From: Candidatus Thermoplasmatota archaeon
Lineage (GTDB): Archaea; Thermoplasmatota; SW-10-69-26; JACQPN01; JAJPHT01
Direction of reading: 5' to 3'
NCBI GenBank assembly: GCA_035540375.1
Contig: DATLGO010000098.1
Location: 41,530-105,529, forward strand
DNA length: 64,000 nt
Positions 1 to 7,898 of the stretch are shown piece after piece. Each line of letters opens with the position of its first letter. Position 1 is the stretch's first letter. A program made the position numbers and the translations under genes. The notes under the pieces are model-generated. The model was not told the DNA's origin and did not search any database. It worked only from the letters and a program-made list of their open reading frames with translations.

Positions 1-71
1 GCCGCGAAGCCGCGGGAAGGCATGTCGTCCACGACGAGGAGGACCACGCGCCGTCATGTCCCGCGGGCGAC

Positions 72-821
72 ATGAACGCGCGCCCCGAAGGGTTCATGCC
101 CGAAGCCCCGCGTGGAGCCCCCGTGGCCGCGCCCGTCCAGATCACGGAGGTCTTCCATTCCGTCCAGGGCGAGGGCGCGCACGTGGGTCTTCCGACCACG
201 TTCGTGCGCCTGACCGGGTGCAGCCTCCGCTGCGCGTGGTGCGACACGCAATATTCGTTCTACGGCGGCGAGGCGTCGGACGTCGACCGCGTGATGGACG
301 AGGTGCGGAAGTTCCTCCCCGTGAAGCGCGTCTGCGTGACGGGCGGCGAGCCGATGGACCAACCGGACGCGTGCGTCGCCCTCATGGAGCGTCTTCTCGC
401 GGAGGATTACGACGTCGTGCTCGAGACGTCGGGCGGCGTCCCCGTGGACCGGGCGGCCGCGCTTGCGCCGCGCGAGAGGCTCATCCTGAGCCTCGACGTG
501 AAGTGCCCGGCAAGCAACATGCAGAAGCGCAACGTCTGGTCGAACCTCGCGCTCCTCCGTCCCCACGACCAGTTGAAGTTCGTCATCGCCGACGAGCGCG
601 ACTATCAATACATGCTGGACACGCTCGCGAAGCACCCGGTGCCGTGCCGCGTGCTCCTGCAGCCCATGTGGGACATTCCGAACCCGATGGGCCTCAAGCT
701 CGCGGGCGCGCCCTGGGACCTCCGTACGCTCGCGGAGCGGGTCGTCGCCGACCGGCTCGACGTGCGCGTGGGGACGCAGCTCCACAAGCACATCTGGGGC
801 CCGCAGCGCAAGGGCGTCTGA
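72..821 (+). CDS. queE: 7-carboxy-7-deazaguanine synthase (QueE), radical SAM
   Basis: Radical-SAM enzyme that converts 6-carboxy-tetrahydropterin to 7-carboxy-7-deazaguanine, the ring-contraction step towards preQ0, queuosine and archaeosine. Seen: a Cys-X3-Cys-X2-Cys cluster motif at residues 50, 54 and 57 (GCSLRCAWCDTQYSF), the family N-terminus EVFHSVQGEG near residue 26, and the glycine-rich VTGGEPMDQP. The 249-residue length fits the family. The frame is open back to the window edge; ATG 72 or the in-frame ATG 96 are both possible starts, because conserved sequence begins only at about residue 24. It converges with the TerB-like gene with no gap. In archaea preQ0 normally goes to archaeosine in tRNA; no queC or queD is visible here, so partners may lie upstream. 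Confidence 0.93.
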   Translation: MNARPEGFMPEAPRGAPVAAPVQITEVFHSVQGEGAHVGLPTTFVRLTGCSLRCAWCDTQYSFYGGEASDVDRVMDEVRKFLPVKRVCVTGGEPMDQPDACVALMERLLAEDYDVVLETSGGVPVDRAAALAPRERLILSLDVKCPASNMQKRNVWSNLALLRPHDQLKFVIADERDYQYMLDTLAKHPVPCRVLLQPMWDIPNPMGLKLAGAPWDLRTLAERVVADRLDVRVGTQLHKHIWGPQRKGV

Positions 822-1778
822 TCACGGGGGCGAAAGCACGCGCACGCGCGCCGAGCGGAGCGCGTCCTCGAGCAGGATGATGCCTTCGAGACCCGCGACG
901 ACGCCCGCGTCGAGGCCGAGCCTCTCCGCCATGATCACCGCGCGCTCGCGCTCCGACCCGGCGAGGCCGTCCGCGCGCGCCGTGTGCATCGCTTCGTACA
1001 GGACGACCCGCGCGAGCGGCCGGAGGGTCGCGTCGAGCGCGTCCGCGACGTCGTGCGAGCCCGGGTCCTGGTTGAGGAGCTGCTCGATCGCGGGCGGGAG
1101 CATGCCGTACGCGCGAAGGGTGCTGCGGAACCAACCGCGCTCGCCGACGGAGAGCGCGCCGTCTGCGCTCGCGACCGCGAGGACGGCGCGGGCGAGCTTC
1201 TCGACGGTGGCTCGGGAGGGCTCTCCGCGCGTCCCGAAGCGCTCGCGCACGAACACGTTGGGCGTGCTCCGCGCGGCGGGCGATCCGAAATCGACGGGCT
1301 CGCCGGCCCCGAGCTGGACGGCGCGCGCCGCGCGCAGCGCGTCGTCCACCGCGAGGAGGCTCTCGATCGCGAGGACCACCTCCGCGTCGACGCCCACAAG
1401 GCGGGCCGCGCGCCGGGCGGCCTCCCGCTCGCGCCCCGCGAGGCCGTCCGCGCGCGCGACGCGGATCGCGTCGTGGACGACGAGCCGCGCGAAGGGCGCG
1501 ACCTCCTCGTCGAGGATCTCCTTGAGGTCGGCCGAGCGCGGATCGAACTTAAGGAGCGCCTCTACGGCGTCATCGGGGGCGCCGAGGGCGCGGAAGGACC
1601 CGAAGAGCCAGGCCGTTTCCGCCTCGGTGACGTCCCCGTCCGCGGCCGCGACCGCGAGGATGGCCTTCGCGACCTTGACGCCGGTCTCCACGGGCACGGG
1701 ACCGGTGACGCCATAGAGGTCGCGCAGGCGGATCGCATCCATGTACCGGGGTCGGGTGAGCGGCGTGGGGTTCGTCAT
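822..1778 (-). CDS. Tandem TerB-like helical protein
   Basis: A 318-residue soluble protein made of two similar all-alpha halves, about residues 20-150 and 190-315. Both carry the pattern KxAxAxLAVAxADGxxxxxE followed by an acidic loop, then an 'ARADGLAG' segment, then a closing xxLxxDDALRxAR or xxLLEDALRSAR helix. This repeat pattern resembles the tellurite-resistance TerB fold (acidic metal-binding helical bundle). The internal duplication is plain in the sequence; the TerB assignment is by motif resemblance only. It has no signal peptide or membrane segment. Its stop abuts the stop of queE. Function is unknown; TerB domains often act in membrane-associated stress or metal-sensing complexes. 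Confidence 0.6.
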   Translation of the reverse strand: MTNPTPLTRPRYMDAIRLRDLYGVTGPVPVETGVKVAKAILAVAAADGDVTEAETAWLFGSFRALGAPDDAVEALLKFDPRSADLKEILDEEVAPFARLVVHDAIRVARADGLAGREREAARRAARLVGVDAEVVLAIESLLAVDDALRAARAVQLGAGEPVDFGSPAARSTPNVFVRERFGTRGEPSRATVEKLARAVLAVASADGALSVGERGWFRSTLRAYGMLPPAIEQLLNQDPGSHDVADALDATLRPLARVVLYEAMHTARADGLAGSERERAVIMAERLGLDAGVVAGLEGIILLEDALRSARVRVLSPP

Positions 1779-1873
1779 GGGGAAGCCTCCGCGGCCGGAC
1801 GGACCGCCCTCCCGCGACGGTCTCCGCGGTGCAAATACGCGCGGTCGCCCCGCGCATTCCTCCGGCGACCCAA

Positions 1874-1886
1874 ATCGTTAAAAAGG
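1874..1886 (+). promoter_or_regulatory. Putative TATA box for etfBA
   Basis: An AT-rich GTTAAAAAGG element in otherwise GC-rich sequence, about 70 bases before the etfB start. It would give a start site near 1908 and a leader of about 45 bases, so this operon is probably not leaderless, unlike many others in the window. Confidence 0.5.
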
Positions 1887-1953
1887 GTCATGGATTAACG
1901 GAGCGTGCCCCCAGGTTCCCCCAGGGAATCCGAGGGGCGCGGGGACCCCTTTC

Positions 1954-2919
1954 ATGCACGTCGTGGTTTGCCTCAAGCCCGTGCCGAACGCCCAGGACAT
2001 CCGGATCAACCCGGAGACGAAGACGCTCGACCGCTCGAGCGCCCAGAATGTCATCAATCCCCCGGACCTGAACGCCCTCGAGCTCGCCCTCCAGCTCAAG
2101 GACAAGCACGGCGCGAAGGTCACGATCCTCTCGATGTCCCCTCCGTTCGCGGAGCCCTTCCTGCGCGAGTGCATCGCGATGGGCGCCGACGACGCCGTCC
2201 TCATCTCGGACCGCGCGTTCGCGGGCAGCGACACCTACCCGACGTCCTACACCCTCGCCGCGGGCATCCGGAAGCTGAACTCGGTGAAGCAGGGCGAGTA
2301 CTACGGCCACGTGCCCCCGCCGAAGACGCAGCCCGACGGCAAGCCCACCCCGCCCAACGCCCCGTGGGTCCAGGCGGATCTCAAGACGTACCTCGGCGCC
2401 GTCGACCTCGTGATCTGCGGCGAGGAGACGACGGACTCGTCGACCGGCCAGACGGGCCCCGGCATCGCGGAGTGGCTCCGCTGGCCCCAGGTCACGTACA
2501 TCAAGGACCTCGCCCTCGTCGACGCCTCGGGCAAGCCCGCGGGCAAGGTCGACGGCCCCGCGACGAACCTGCGCATCCACTGCACGCAGGACCTCGAAGG
2601 CGCCCGATCCACGTGGGAAGCCGAGCTCCCCGCGGTCGTCACGGTCAACCTCGGCATCAACGCCCCGCGCGCGCCCAACCTGATGCGGTCGATCATGGCG
2701 AAGCAGAAGTTCCAGCTCACCCTCTACACGTCGAACGACCTCGACGTGGACCGCACGAAGCTCGGCCTCAAGGGCTCGCCCACGGTCGTCGGCAAGATCA
2801 TCACGATCGACGTCGGCGGCAAGAAGACCGAGTTCATCGAGGGCGCGACTCCGGAGGAGATCGCGAAGAAGGTCGTCGACCGTCTCGAGGAGAAGGGTCT
2901 CCTCAAGGGGGTGCTCTGA
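1954..2919 (+). CDS. etfB: Electron transfer flavoprotein beta subunit
   Basis: Beta (FixA-type) subunit of the ETF heterodimer, which carries electrons from acyl-CoA and related dehydrogenases to the membrane quinone pool; it binds AMP or FAD. Seen: the N-terminus MHVVVCLKPVPNAQDIRINP, the alanine-rich AGIRKL helix, and the family signature DLVICGEETTDSSTGQTGPG. It is 321 residues, longer than the usual roughly 250-260. The extra length is mainly a Pro/Gly-rich insert at about residues 112-140, just before the signature. The alpha gene follows after a one-base gap. No fixC/fixX-type ETF:quinone oxidoreductase genes are nearby. The acyl-CoA dehydrogenase at 34.3-35.4 kb is a plausible electron donor. 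Confidence 0.92.
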   Translation: MHVVVCLKPVPNAQDIRINPETKTLDRSSAQNVINPPDLNALELALQLKDKHGAKVTILSMSPPFAEPFLRECIAMGADDAVLISDRAFAGSDTYPTSYTLAAGIRKLNSVKQGEYYGHVPPPKTQPDGKPTPPNAPWVQADLKTYLGAVDLVICGEETTDSSTGQTGPGIAEWLRWPQVTYIKDLALVDASGKPAGKVDGPATNLRIHCTQDLEGARSTWEAELPAVVTVNLGINAPRAPNLMRSIMAKQKFQLTLYTSNDLDVDRTKLGLKGSPTVVGKIITIDVGGKKTEFIEGATPEEIAKKVVDRLEEKGLLKGVL

Positions 2920-2920
2920 G

Positions 2921-3967
2921 ATGCCCGCCGTCACCACGCCCGAGGAAGGCGCCGCGTACACCGGCGTCTGGATCTTCATCGAACAGCACCAGGGCGAGAT
3001 GGCCAAGGTGTCGAAGGAGCTGCTCACGAAGGGCCGCGAGCTCGCGACCCAGCGCGGCACCACGCTCACCGCCATCCTGCTCGGCCACAACGTCGAGCAC
3101 CTTGCGAAGGAATGCGTCTCCTACGGCGCCGACAAGGTCGTCCTCGCGGAGCACAAGGACCTCGAGAAGTACTCGACGGAGCCCTACGTGGAGGTCTGCG
3201 CGAAGCTCGTCGACGAGCGCAAGCCCGAAGTGTTCCTCATCGGCGCGACCCACACGGGCCGCGACTTCGGCAGCCGCATCGCCGTGCGCAACCACACGGG
3301 CTGCACGGCCGACGCGACGAAGCTCGAGTGGGACATGAAGAAGGTCGAGGAGAAGAACGAGTGGGAGCTCATCATGCTCCGCCCGGCCTTCGGCGGAAAG
3401 ATCCTCGCCGGCATCGTGTGCCCGAAGCACCGCCCGTGGATCGCCTCCGCGCGCCCCAACACCTTCGAGGTCGGCACGCCCGACCCCGCGCGCAAGGGCG
3501 AGATCGAGAAGCTCACCCCGCAGCTTGCGGGCGGCTACAAGAGCCGCGTCATCCGGTTCGAGAAGATCCCCGAAGGCGGCGTCCACCTCGACAAGGCCGA
3601 GATCATCGTCGCGGGCGGCATGGGCCTCGCGCAGAAGGAGAACCTGAAGCACGTCGAAGAGGTCGCGAAAGCGATCGGCGGCGCCGTCGGCGCGAGCCGC
3701 AAGATCGTCGACCAGGGGTGGATCGGCCGCACGCACCAGGTCGGCCAGACGGGCATCACCGTCCGCCCGAAGCTCTACATCGCGGCCGGCATCTCGGGCG
3801 CGGTCCAGCACCTCGCGGGCATGCAGGAGGCGGGCTTCGTCGTCTCGATCAACAAGGACGCGAAGGCCCCCATCTTCGGGGTCAGCGACGTGGGCATCGT
3901 CGGGGATGCGACGAAGATCCTGCCCGCGATCGCGGCGGAGATCCGACGGCGGAAGGCGCACAAGTAG
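2921..3967 (+). CDS. etfA: Electron transfer flavoprotein alpha subunit
   Basis: Alpha (FixB-type) subunit that binds the catalytic FAD. Seen: an N-terminal adenine-nucleotide-hydrolase-like domain (residues 12-200) and the classical C-terminal FAD domain. That domain contains VAGGMGL at about 230, the RTHQVGQTG motif at about 270, LYIAAGISGAVQHLAGM at about 284 and SINKDAKAPIFGVSDVGIVGD at about 307. The 348-residue length is normal. It is transcribed with etfB. The 130-base gap after it carries only the promoter of the next gene. Confidence 0.94.
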   Translation: MPAVTTPEEGAAYTGVWIFIEQHQGEMAKVSKELLTKGRELATQRGTTLTAILLGHNVEHLAKECVSYGADKVVLAEHKDLEKYSTEPYVEVCAKLVDERKPEVFLIGATHTGRDFGSRIAVRNHTGCTADATKLEWDMKKVEEKNEWELIMLRPAFGGKILAGIVCPKHRPWIASARPNTFEVGTPDPARKGEIEKLTPQLAGGYKSRVIRFEKIPEGGVHLDKAEIIVAGGMGLAQKENLKHVEEVAKAIGGAVGASRKIVDQGWIGRTHQVGQTGITVRPKLYIAAGISGAVQHLAGMQEAGFVVSINKDAKAPIFGVSDVGIVGDATKILPAIAAEIRRRKAHK

Positions 3968-4048
3968 GGGGACATTCATGGGTGGGCCGGTCTCGGGTCC
4001 TTCAACCCGCCCCCGTCCTACGACCCTCAAGAGCGTCGGCGGTCCGTA

Positions 4049-4067
4049 ACAATTTCCCTCCAATTGT
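4049..4067. promoter_or_regulatory. Short inverted repeat upstream of secreted-protein gene
   Basis: ACAATT and AATTGT arms separated by seven bases, directly before the TATA-like element at 4066-4076. It stands out against the GC-rich surroundings and could be an operator or an upstream element. Palindrome size is modest, so chance is possible. Confidence 0.3.
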
Positions 4068-4076
4068 GACTTAAGG
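4066..4076 (+). promoter_or_regulatory. TATA-like box GTGACTTAAGG
   Basis: It sits about 25 bases before the ATG at 4098, the spacing expected for a leaderless archaeal gene. Nearly the same word, GTGACCTTAAG, precedes the secreted-protein gene at 6403 and its duplicated remnant, suggesting that this accessory patch shares one promoter type. Confidence 0.45.
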
Positions 4077-4097
4077 CGACAAACTCTTACCGGCGAC

Positions 4098-4250
4098 ATG
4101 TCTCGTTCCAGGCCCACGTGTCCCGGGGATCAACGTTCTGAGCGCGGCGTCCTTCCGTTCCAGCTGGGGGGCTTGGCGCTTCTCCTGCTTCTCGCCGCAG
4201 TGTTCATTTCCCCCACGAGCGCGCGGCGCAGTCTTGCGGATCGACGATGA
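4098..4250 (+). pseudogene. Detached signal-peptide ORF of the following secreted protein
   Basis: A 50-residue frame that reads as a positively charged start, a hydrophobic core (GGLALLLLLAAVFI) and a cleavage-like SPTSA, then stops at 4248-4250, overlapping the next ATG. It ends where the mature part of the Ig-like repeat protein begins in the -1 frame. A TATA-like box sits 25 bases upstream, so this, not 4247, looks like the true start of the gene. I read it as the first exon-like piece of one gene split by a single-base indel between about 4210 and 4230, either a real mutation or an assembly error in the C5 or GC-repeat tract. Confidence 0.6.
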
Positions 4251-5509
4251 CCCATGTGGGCGGATCCTTGCCCCCCACATATACGGGACAAACCACGATC
4301 GCCCTTTCCGCCGCGTTCCTCGACGAACCGGAGCACTGCGGCATCCAGGGCGGATACATGCTCGACAACGGCCAATTTTTCCCGACCCAGAAATGGCAGG
4401 ACGGGAACAACTACGGGATCTCAGGCAGTCGTCAATTCAGCGCGGGCCACCACACCATCCACGTTCGCCTTGCCGAGAACGGCGGCGCCGTGGGCGAGCT
4501 GACGCATCACTTCTTCGTTCGCCTTTGCGGAACCGGGATGCTCGCCCCCTCGTCCATGACGCCCACGAGCGCCGCGCACGGCGTTCCAACGATCCGCGTC
4601 GTATTCAGGGACCCTGACGCTGCGTGCGGCATCGGCGCGCACCGGTTGCTCCTTGATGGCATCGAGGTTCCGGCGAAAGCCACCACGGTCGGCAAGGACT
4701 ACGTGCTCACGTACACGCCCCCGGATCCCCTCCCCGATGGCGTGCACTTTGTCGAAGCCTGGGTCGAGGAGATCTGCTGCACGACCAACACCGTGGAGGA
4801 TCGCAACTCGGGGTCCACGAGCTGGTCGTTCGAGGTGAAAACATGCGGTGGCGCGCCGCTCGTCCTCGACACGTGGGGCCCTCGCGAGTCGACGTCCCGC
4901 AGGCAGCCGACGATCCACGCCGCCTTCCACGATCGGGAAACGCCGTGTGGCGTCGCGGCGGCCACGATGCGGATCGACGACGTCGTCGTCCCTGCGACGG
5001 TGACGATCGAGGATCACGTCTACCGCGTCTCCTACATTCCGATCGAACCCCTCGCGCCAGGGCCCCATCGCGTCTCGGTCCGGGTGACGGAAACGTGCTG
5101 CGCTCCCGCCAACGTCCCGAACGAGGCCGTGCACGCGTGGACCTTCACGGTAAGCCCCTCCGGACCGGAGGGTGAACGCAGCCTCGGCAGGACGACCCTG
5201 AACGTCACGACGCCCGAGCGCGTCGAGGACCAAGGGTGTCATGCGGGCGTGTGCATCGAGGAATGGGTCGTACCCGTGCGCCTCGCGGCGCGGGCGGAGG
5301 TCGGCCCGGCGTGGGTCCACTACAACCTGGACCCGGACGATCGCACGCCGATCGGGCCGCTTTCGATCCCGGGGACCCCGATCAGCGTGTGCAACCAAGG
5401 CGTCTGCGACGTCCCAATCCCCCAGCTGACCGTCTGGACCCTGTTTCGGGGACGGGTCGAGGTGGACGGCTCACCGATCCACGACACGGGCGACCTGACC
5501 CTCCCCTGA
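4247..5509 (+). CDS. Secreted Ig-like repeat protein, 5' end frameshifted
   Basis: A 420-residue frame without its own signal peptide. It holds three tandem beta-sandwich-like repeats of about 100 residues. Each opens with a Cys-Gly (just upstream of this ATG at 4235, then residues 94 and 200), continues with a PTIxxxFxDxxxxCG block and a YxVSYxP-like strand, and repeats 2 and 3 end in a Cys-Cys pair (EICCTTN, ETCCAPAN). The last ~110 residues form a different Cys-containing domain. Repeat 1 needs the codons before 4247 (QSCGST), which shows that coding continues upstream in this frame and meets the signal peptide of 4098-4250 in another frame. No family recognised; probably a cell-surface protein. 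Confidence 0.6.
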   Translation: MTHVGGSLPPTYTGQTTIALSAAFLDEPEHCGIQGGYMLDNGQFFPTQKWQDGNNYGISGSRQFSAGHHTIHVRLAENGGAVGELTHHFFVRLCGTGMLAPSSMTPTSAAHGVPTIRVVFRDPDAACGIGAHRLLLDGIEVPAKATTVGKDYVLTYTPPDPLPDGVHFVEAWVEEICCTTNTVEDRNSGSTSWSFEVKTCGGAPLVLDTWGPRESTSRRQPTIHAAFHDRETPCGVAAATMRIDDVVVPATVTIEDHVYRVSYIPIEPLAPGPHRVSVRVTETCCAPANVPNEAVHAWTFTVSPSGPEGERSLGRTTLNVTTPERVEDQGCHAGVCIEEWVVPVRLAARAEVGPAWVHYNLDPDDRTPIGPLSIPGTPISVCNQGVCDVPIPQLTVWTLFRGRVEVDGSPIHDTGDLTLP

Positions 5510-5567
5510 GCTTGACGTTCATCAACCCAGAAAACGAGCGAATCAATTCCAAGGAGACGAGAACACC

Positions 5568-6299
5568 ATGAAACCAATCGTGCAACGTGCCATGACGACC
5601 TTCGCGATCGCGGCCTTCGCGGCCTCCGGACTCCTCGCGCCTGCCGGCGCGAGCGCGCCGGGCGGCTGCGACGGAGCCGTGGAACAGTTGAAAACAACGC
5701 TTGAGGACTCGCCCGTCGGCGGCGCCATGCCGCCCGCGGTCGCGGCCGCGCTCGCCGAGGTCGCGGAGGCGTGCGATCCACAGCCTGGGACGAATGATTG
5801 TTGCTTCGAGCCGGCGCCGCTCCCCGAGGGGGTCTTCCAGGAGTGGTGGCTCGAGGATCCGCCGGCGCTCATGACGTCGGCGACCTCGGCGGTGTGTAGG
5901 CCGAGCAGGTATGAGAGGGAGCCTGGGACGGAGCTGAAGGTCATCGTTGCAATCGACGATTACGCGCCGTACACGTACGAGGAGGTTGCGTTCTCTTCAT
6001 ACGTGGACTTCAAGCCAACGCGCCCGTCGTTCACGACCGAGTTCTACGCGATGGCCGACACGTTCGGCATGCTCGCGCGCAACGTCCGCGACGACTCCCT
6101 CGTGCGCGGCTACATCTACATCAACACGGTGGATGCGACCGGTTACGGTCCCGTCGCCCTCCCCGCGACGTCGGCCGACGCCAAGGCCTGGTGCAAGAAG
6201 GAGAACACGGACGTTTGCGGCGGCTCTGGCACGGCGGGCTACGAAGCGTCGCGCCTCAAGGTGCTCGCGATCAGCCAGTTCGACCGGTGCAACCGCTGA
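5568..6299 (+). CDS. Secreted Cys-containing orphan protein
   Basis: A 243-residue protein with a clear signal peptide (MKPIVQRAMTTFAIAAFAASGLLAPAGASA written in parts: basic start, Ala-rich core, cleavage after AGASA). The mature part contains about nine cysteines, including a CC pair in NDCCFEP like those of the preceding repeat protein, and a C-terminal KAWCKKENTDVCGG. An AAGGAG-like Shine-Dalgarno sits about 12 bases before the ATG. I recognise no family. The last 147 bases and the downstream hairpin occur again at 7454-7630 as a relic copy, so the gene was once part of a tandem duplication. Confidence 0.6.
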   Translation: MKPIVQRAMTTFAIAAFAASGLLAPAGASAPGGCDGAVEQLKTTLEDSPVGGAMPPAVAAALAEVAEACDPQPGTNDCCFEPAPLPEGVFQEWWLEDPPALMTSATSAVCRPSRYEREPGTELKVIVAIDDYAPYTYEEVAFSSYVDFKPTRPSFTTEFYAMADTFGMLARNVRDDSLVRGYIYINTVDATGYGPVALPATSADAKAWCKKENTDVCGGSGTAGYEASRLKVLAISQFDRCNR

Positions 6300-6519
6300 G
6301 CGTCGGACGGGGGCGCCCTCGCCCCCGCCCGCGTTTCACAAGAATCGTCGAAGGTGACCTTAAGTGATGCCAGACCCACGCCCAAGCCGGAGGCGCGACC
6401 CCATGAACCCCCGCCGACCCTTCCTTCTCGCCCCGCTCGCCGTCGTCCTGACGCTCATGACCACGCTCCCGGGCCTCACCGCGGGTACGAGCGAAGAATA
6501 CCCGGATTACACCGTGCAC
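6153..6519 (+). repeat. Direct repeat, copy 1
   Basis: It covers the 3' end of the 5568 gene, the intergenic hairpin and promoter, and the signal-peptide region of the 6403 gene. Copy 2 lies 1301-1304 bases downstream at 7454-7823. The gene-end part matches at about 90%, while the intergenic and signal-peptide part is about 96% identical, with a run of over 70 identical bases. Confidence 0.9.
6309..6326 (+). terminator. Conserved GC hairpin after secreted-protein gene
   Basis: GGGGGCG and CGCCCCC arms with a four-base loop, ten bases after the stop codon. The duplicated copy at 7610-7630 keeps both arms exactly but has a seven-base loop, so the stem was conserved while the loop changed. It has no strong T-run, so a terminator or 3'-end stabiliser is likely rather than proven. 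Confidence 0.5.
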
Positions 6520-7374
6520 TTCCAACTCGCGGGGCTCGAACCTGAAGGCGCTGTCGTCCTCCACGTCCAAAACCCGGAGGGCCTGGCCTTCGCAAGCCGC
6601 ACGCAACTCGTGAGCGATTCCAGTCATCATAATCCGTTTTATCGGACGACAATCTTTCCCGATGGCAGCGGATCACAATATTACTACTGGGGCAATTCGG
6701 GGTCAAACTGGGGTGTAGGGAGGGGAGTCGTGTACCTGGGGCTCAAGGATTCGCGGGCGGAGGTTTCCGGCCTTCCGACTCGGCGTATCGAACATTATCG
6801 AAGCGAGGAGTATGAGTGGCATCATCAGGAAGCCTGGATGACGTTCTATTGGAAGAACCAGACCGGCCCATGGTGGTTCAATTCCTCATGGTTGCCGGGA
6901 ACAACCATCCGCGAAGTGGCTCGCGGAATCGCCGAAGCTTACGAATTGAAGGACTTCGAGCACGGTGCACGGGCGGGAGTTCCTGCTGCAGCGCGCGTCC
7001 ACGTCCTCGACGGGCTCACCATCGACCCAGACGGCGGGCAGGTCCTGGCGTCGATCAGCATCACTCAAACGGACGCTTGGGGCTTCGGCCATTTCACGGT
7101 CGAGCGCGATGACGGTTTTCACAGGCGTCTCAATTTCGTCGGCGTTCACGATGTCGTTCACGAGCTTGAGAACGATCCGCTCAACAACTGTATCTGCTAC
7201 AAGGATGAGGAGTGGATTTTCACGAGCACACTACTCCATCGCCTACGCCTGGATTACGTGGGGGATGGTAGATCGACGACCATTTTCGTGGTTCTCGCGA
7301 AATTCCATGAGACCGTTCTTCCGAACGAGCTCTGGCGGGAGCGAAACAAGCGGGAGCCGGGGACGTCCTTTTGA
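6403..7374 (+). CDS. Secreted orphan protein, low-GC
   Basis: A 323-residue protein starting MNPRRPFLLAPLAVVLTLM with a signal peptide ending near TAG. An upstream in-frame GTG at 6364 exists, but the TATA-like GTGACCTTAAG at 6354-6364 overlaps it, so ATG 6403 fits better. The mature part is rich in Trp and Tyr (EYEWHHQEAW, QTGPWWFNSSW) and has a late CIC pair; I recognise no family. From about 6595 to 7350 the base composition and codon use are clearly more AT-rich than in neighbouring genes, suggesting recent acquisition. Its 5' end is duplicated at 7707. Confidence 0.6.
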   Translation: MNPRRPFLLAPLAVVLTLMTTLPGLTAGTSEEYPDYTVHFQLAGLEPEGAVVLHVQNPEGLAFASRTQLVSDSSHHNPFYRTTIFPDGSGSQYYYWGNSGSNWGVGRGVVYLGLKDSRAEVSGLPTRRIEHYRSEEYEWHHQEAWMTFYWKNQTGPWWFNSSWLPGTTIREVARGIAEAYELKDFEHGARAGVPAAARVHVLDGLTIDPDGGQVLASISITQTDAWGFGHFTVERDDGFHRRLNFVGVHDVVHELENDPLNNCICYKDEEWIFTSTLLHRLRLDYVGDGRSTTIFVVLAKFHETVLPNELWRERNKREPGTSF

Positions 7375-7453
7375 CAAGCGCCCGAAAAACGCCGCCGCTC
7401 CCCACCGCGCGCCTTCGGACGCCTCACGCCTGTTGTCGCGAGCGCGCGGACGC

Positions 7454-7600
7454 GTGGCCCTGCCCGCGACGTCGGCTGATGCGAAGGCCTGGTGCAAGAA
7501 GGAGAACACGGACGTTTGCGGCGGTTGGGGCACCGCGGGCTACGAAGCCTCGCGCATCAAGGTGCTCGCGATCGGCCAATTCGACCGGTGCAACCCCTGA
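7454..7600 (+). pseudogene. Relic 3' end of a second 5568-type gene
   Basis: It encodes VALPATSADAKAWCKKE and the following residues to the stop, matching the last 48 residues of the 5568 gene with a handful of changes (SG to WG, LK to IK, ISQ to IGQ). No start, signal peptide or N-terminal 190 residues remain. The match begins abruptly about 80 bases after the stop of the 6403 gene, marking a duplication or deletion junction near 7375-7453. Confidence 0.8.
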
Positions 7601-7609
7601 GAATCGGAC

Positions 7610-7630
7610 GGGGGCGCCGAGGACGCCCCC
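7610..7630 (+). terminator. Hairpin, duplicate of 6309-6326
   Basis: The same GGGGGCG/CGCCCCC arms as copy 1, with loop CCGAGGA. Arm conservation with loop change supports a function for the stem. Confidence 0.5.
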
Positions 7631-7706
7631 GCCCGCGTTTCACAAGAATCGTCGAAGGTGACCTTAAGTGATGCCAGACCCACGCCCAAGCCGGAGGCGC
7701 GACACC

Positions 7707-7898
7707 ATGAATCCCCGCCGACCCTTCCTTCTCGCCGCGCTCGCCGTCGTCCTGACGCTCATGACCACGCTCCCGGGCCTCACCGCGGGCGCGAGCGAAG
7801 AATGCCCGGATTACACGGTGGACTATTGTTGCGCGCGCCTCGAAACCGACGCGTCGCGGGCCCGGGCCAGACCGCTCGGAAACCCGTCCCCTTCATGA
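7707..7898 (+). pseudogene. Relic 5' end of a second 6403-type gene
   Basis: It starts MNPRRPFLLAALAVVLTLM and keeps the signal peptide and the first mature residues (ASEECPDYTV) of the 6403 gene, then diverges into an unrelated 38-residue tail that ends at 7898 inside the start of the methyltransferase gene. Promoter and signal peptide are intact, so a short secreted peptide could still be made, but it looks like a deletion remnant. Confidence 0.7.

Larger units (their letters stand above)
7454..7823 (+). repeat. Direct repeat, copy 2
   Basis: Second copy of 6153-6519, offset 1301 bases before the hairpin loop and 1304 after it because of a three-base insertion in that loop. It contains the tail of one gene relic and the head of another. 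Similarity ends soon after the GATTACAC at about 7815-7823. Confidence 0.9.

Noticed and set aside
1..71. Possible 3' end of an upstream gene overlapping queE by ATGA
   Set aside because: One frame ends in TGA at 73-75, but the 24 residues show no motif. With no sequence upstream it cannot be decided.
4166..4172. A slippery-looking G-GGG-GGC heptamer in the signal-peptide frame
   Set aside because: A -1 slip here would replace the hydrophobic core by polar residues, so the signal would be lost. The frame change must lie further downstream, near 4210-4230.
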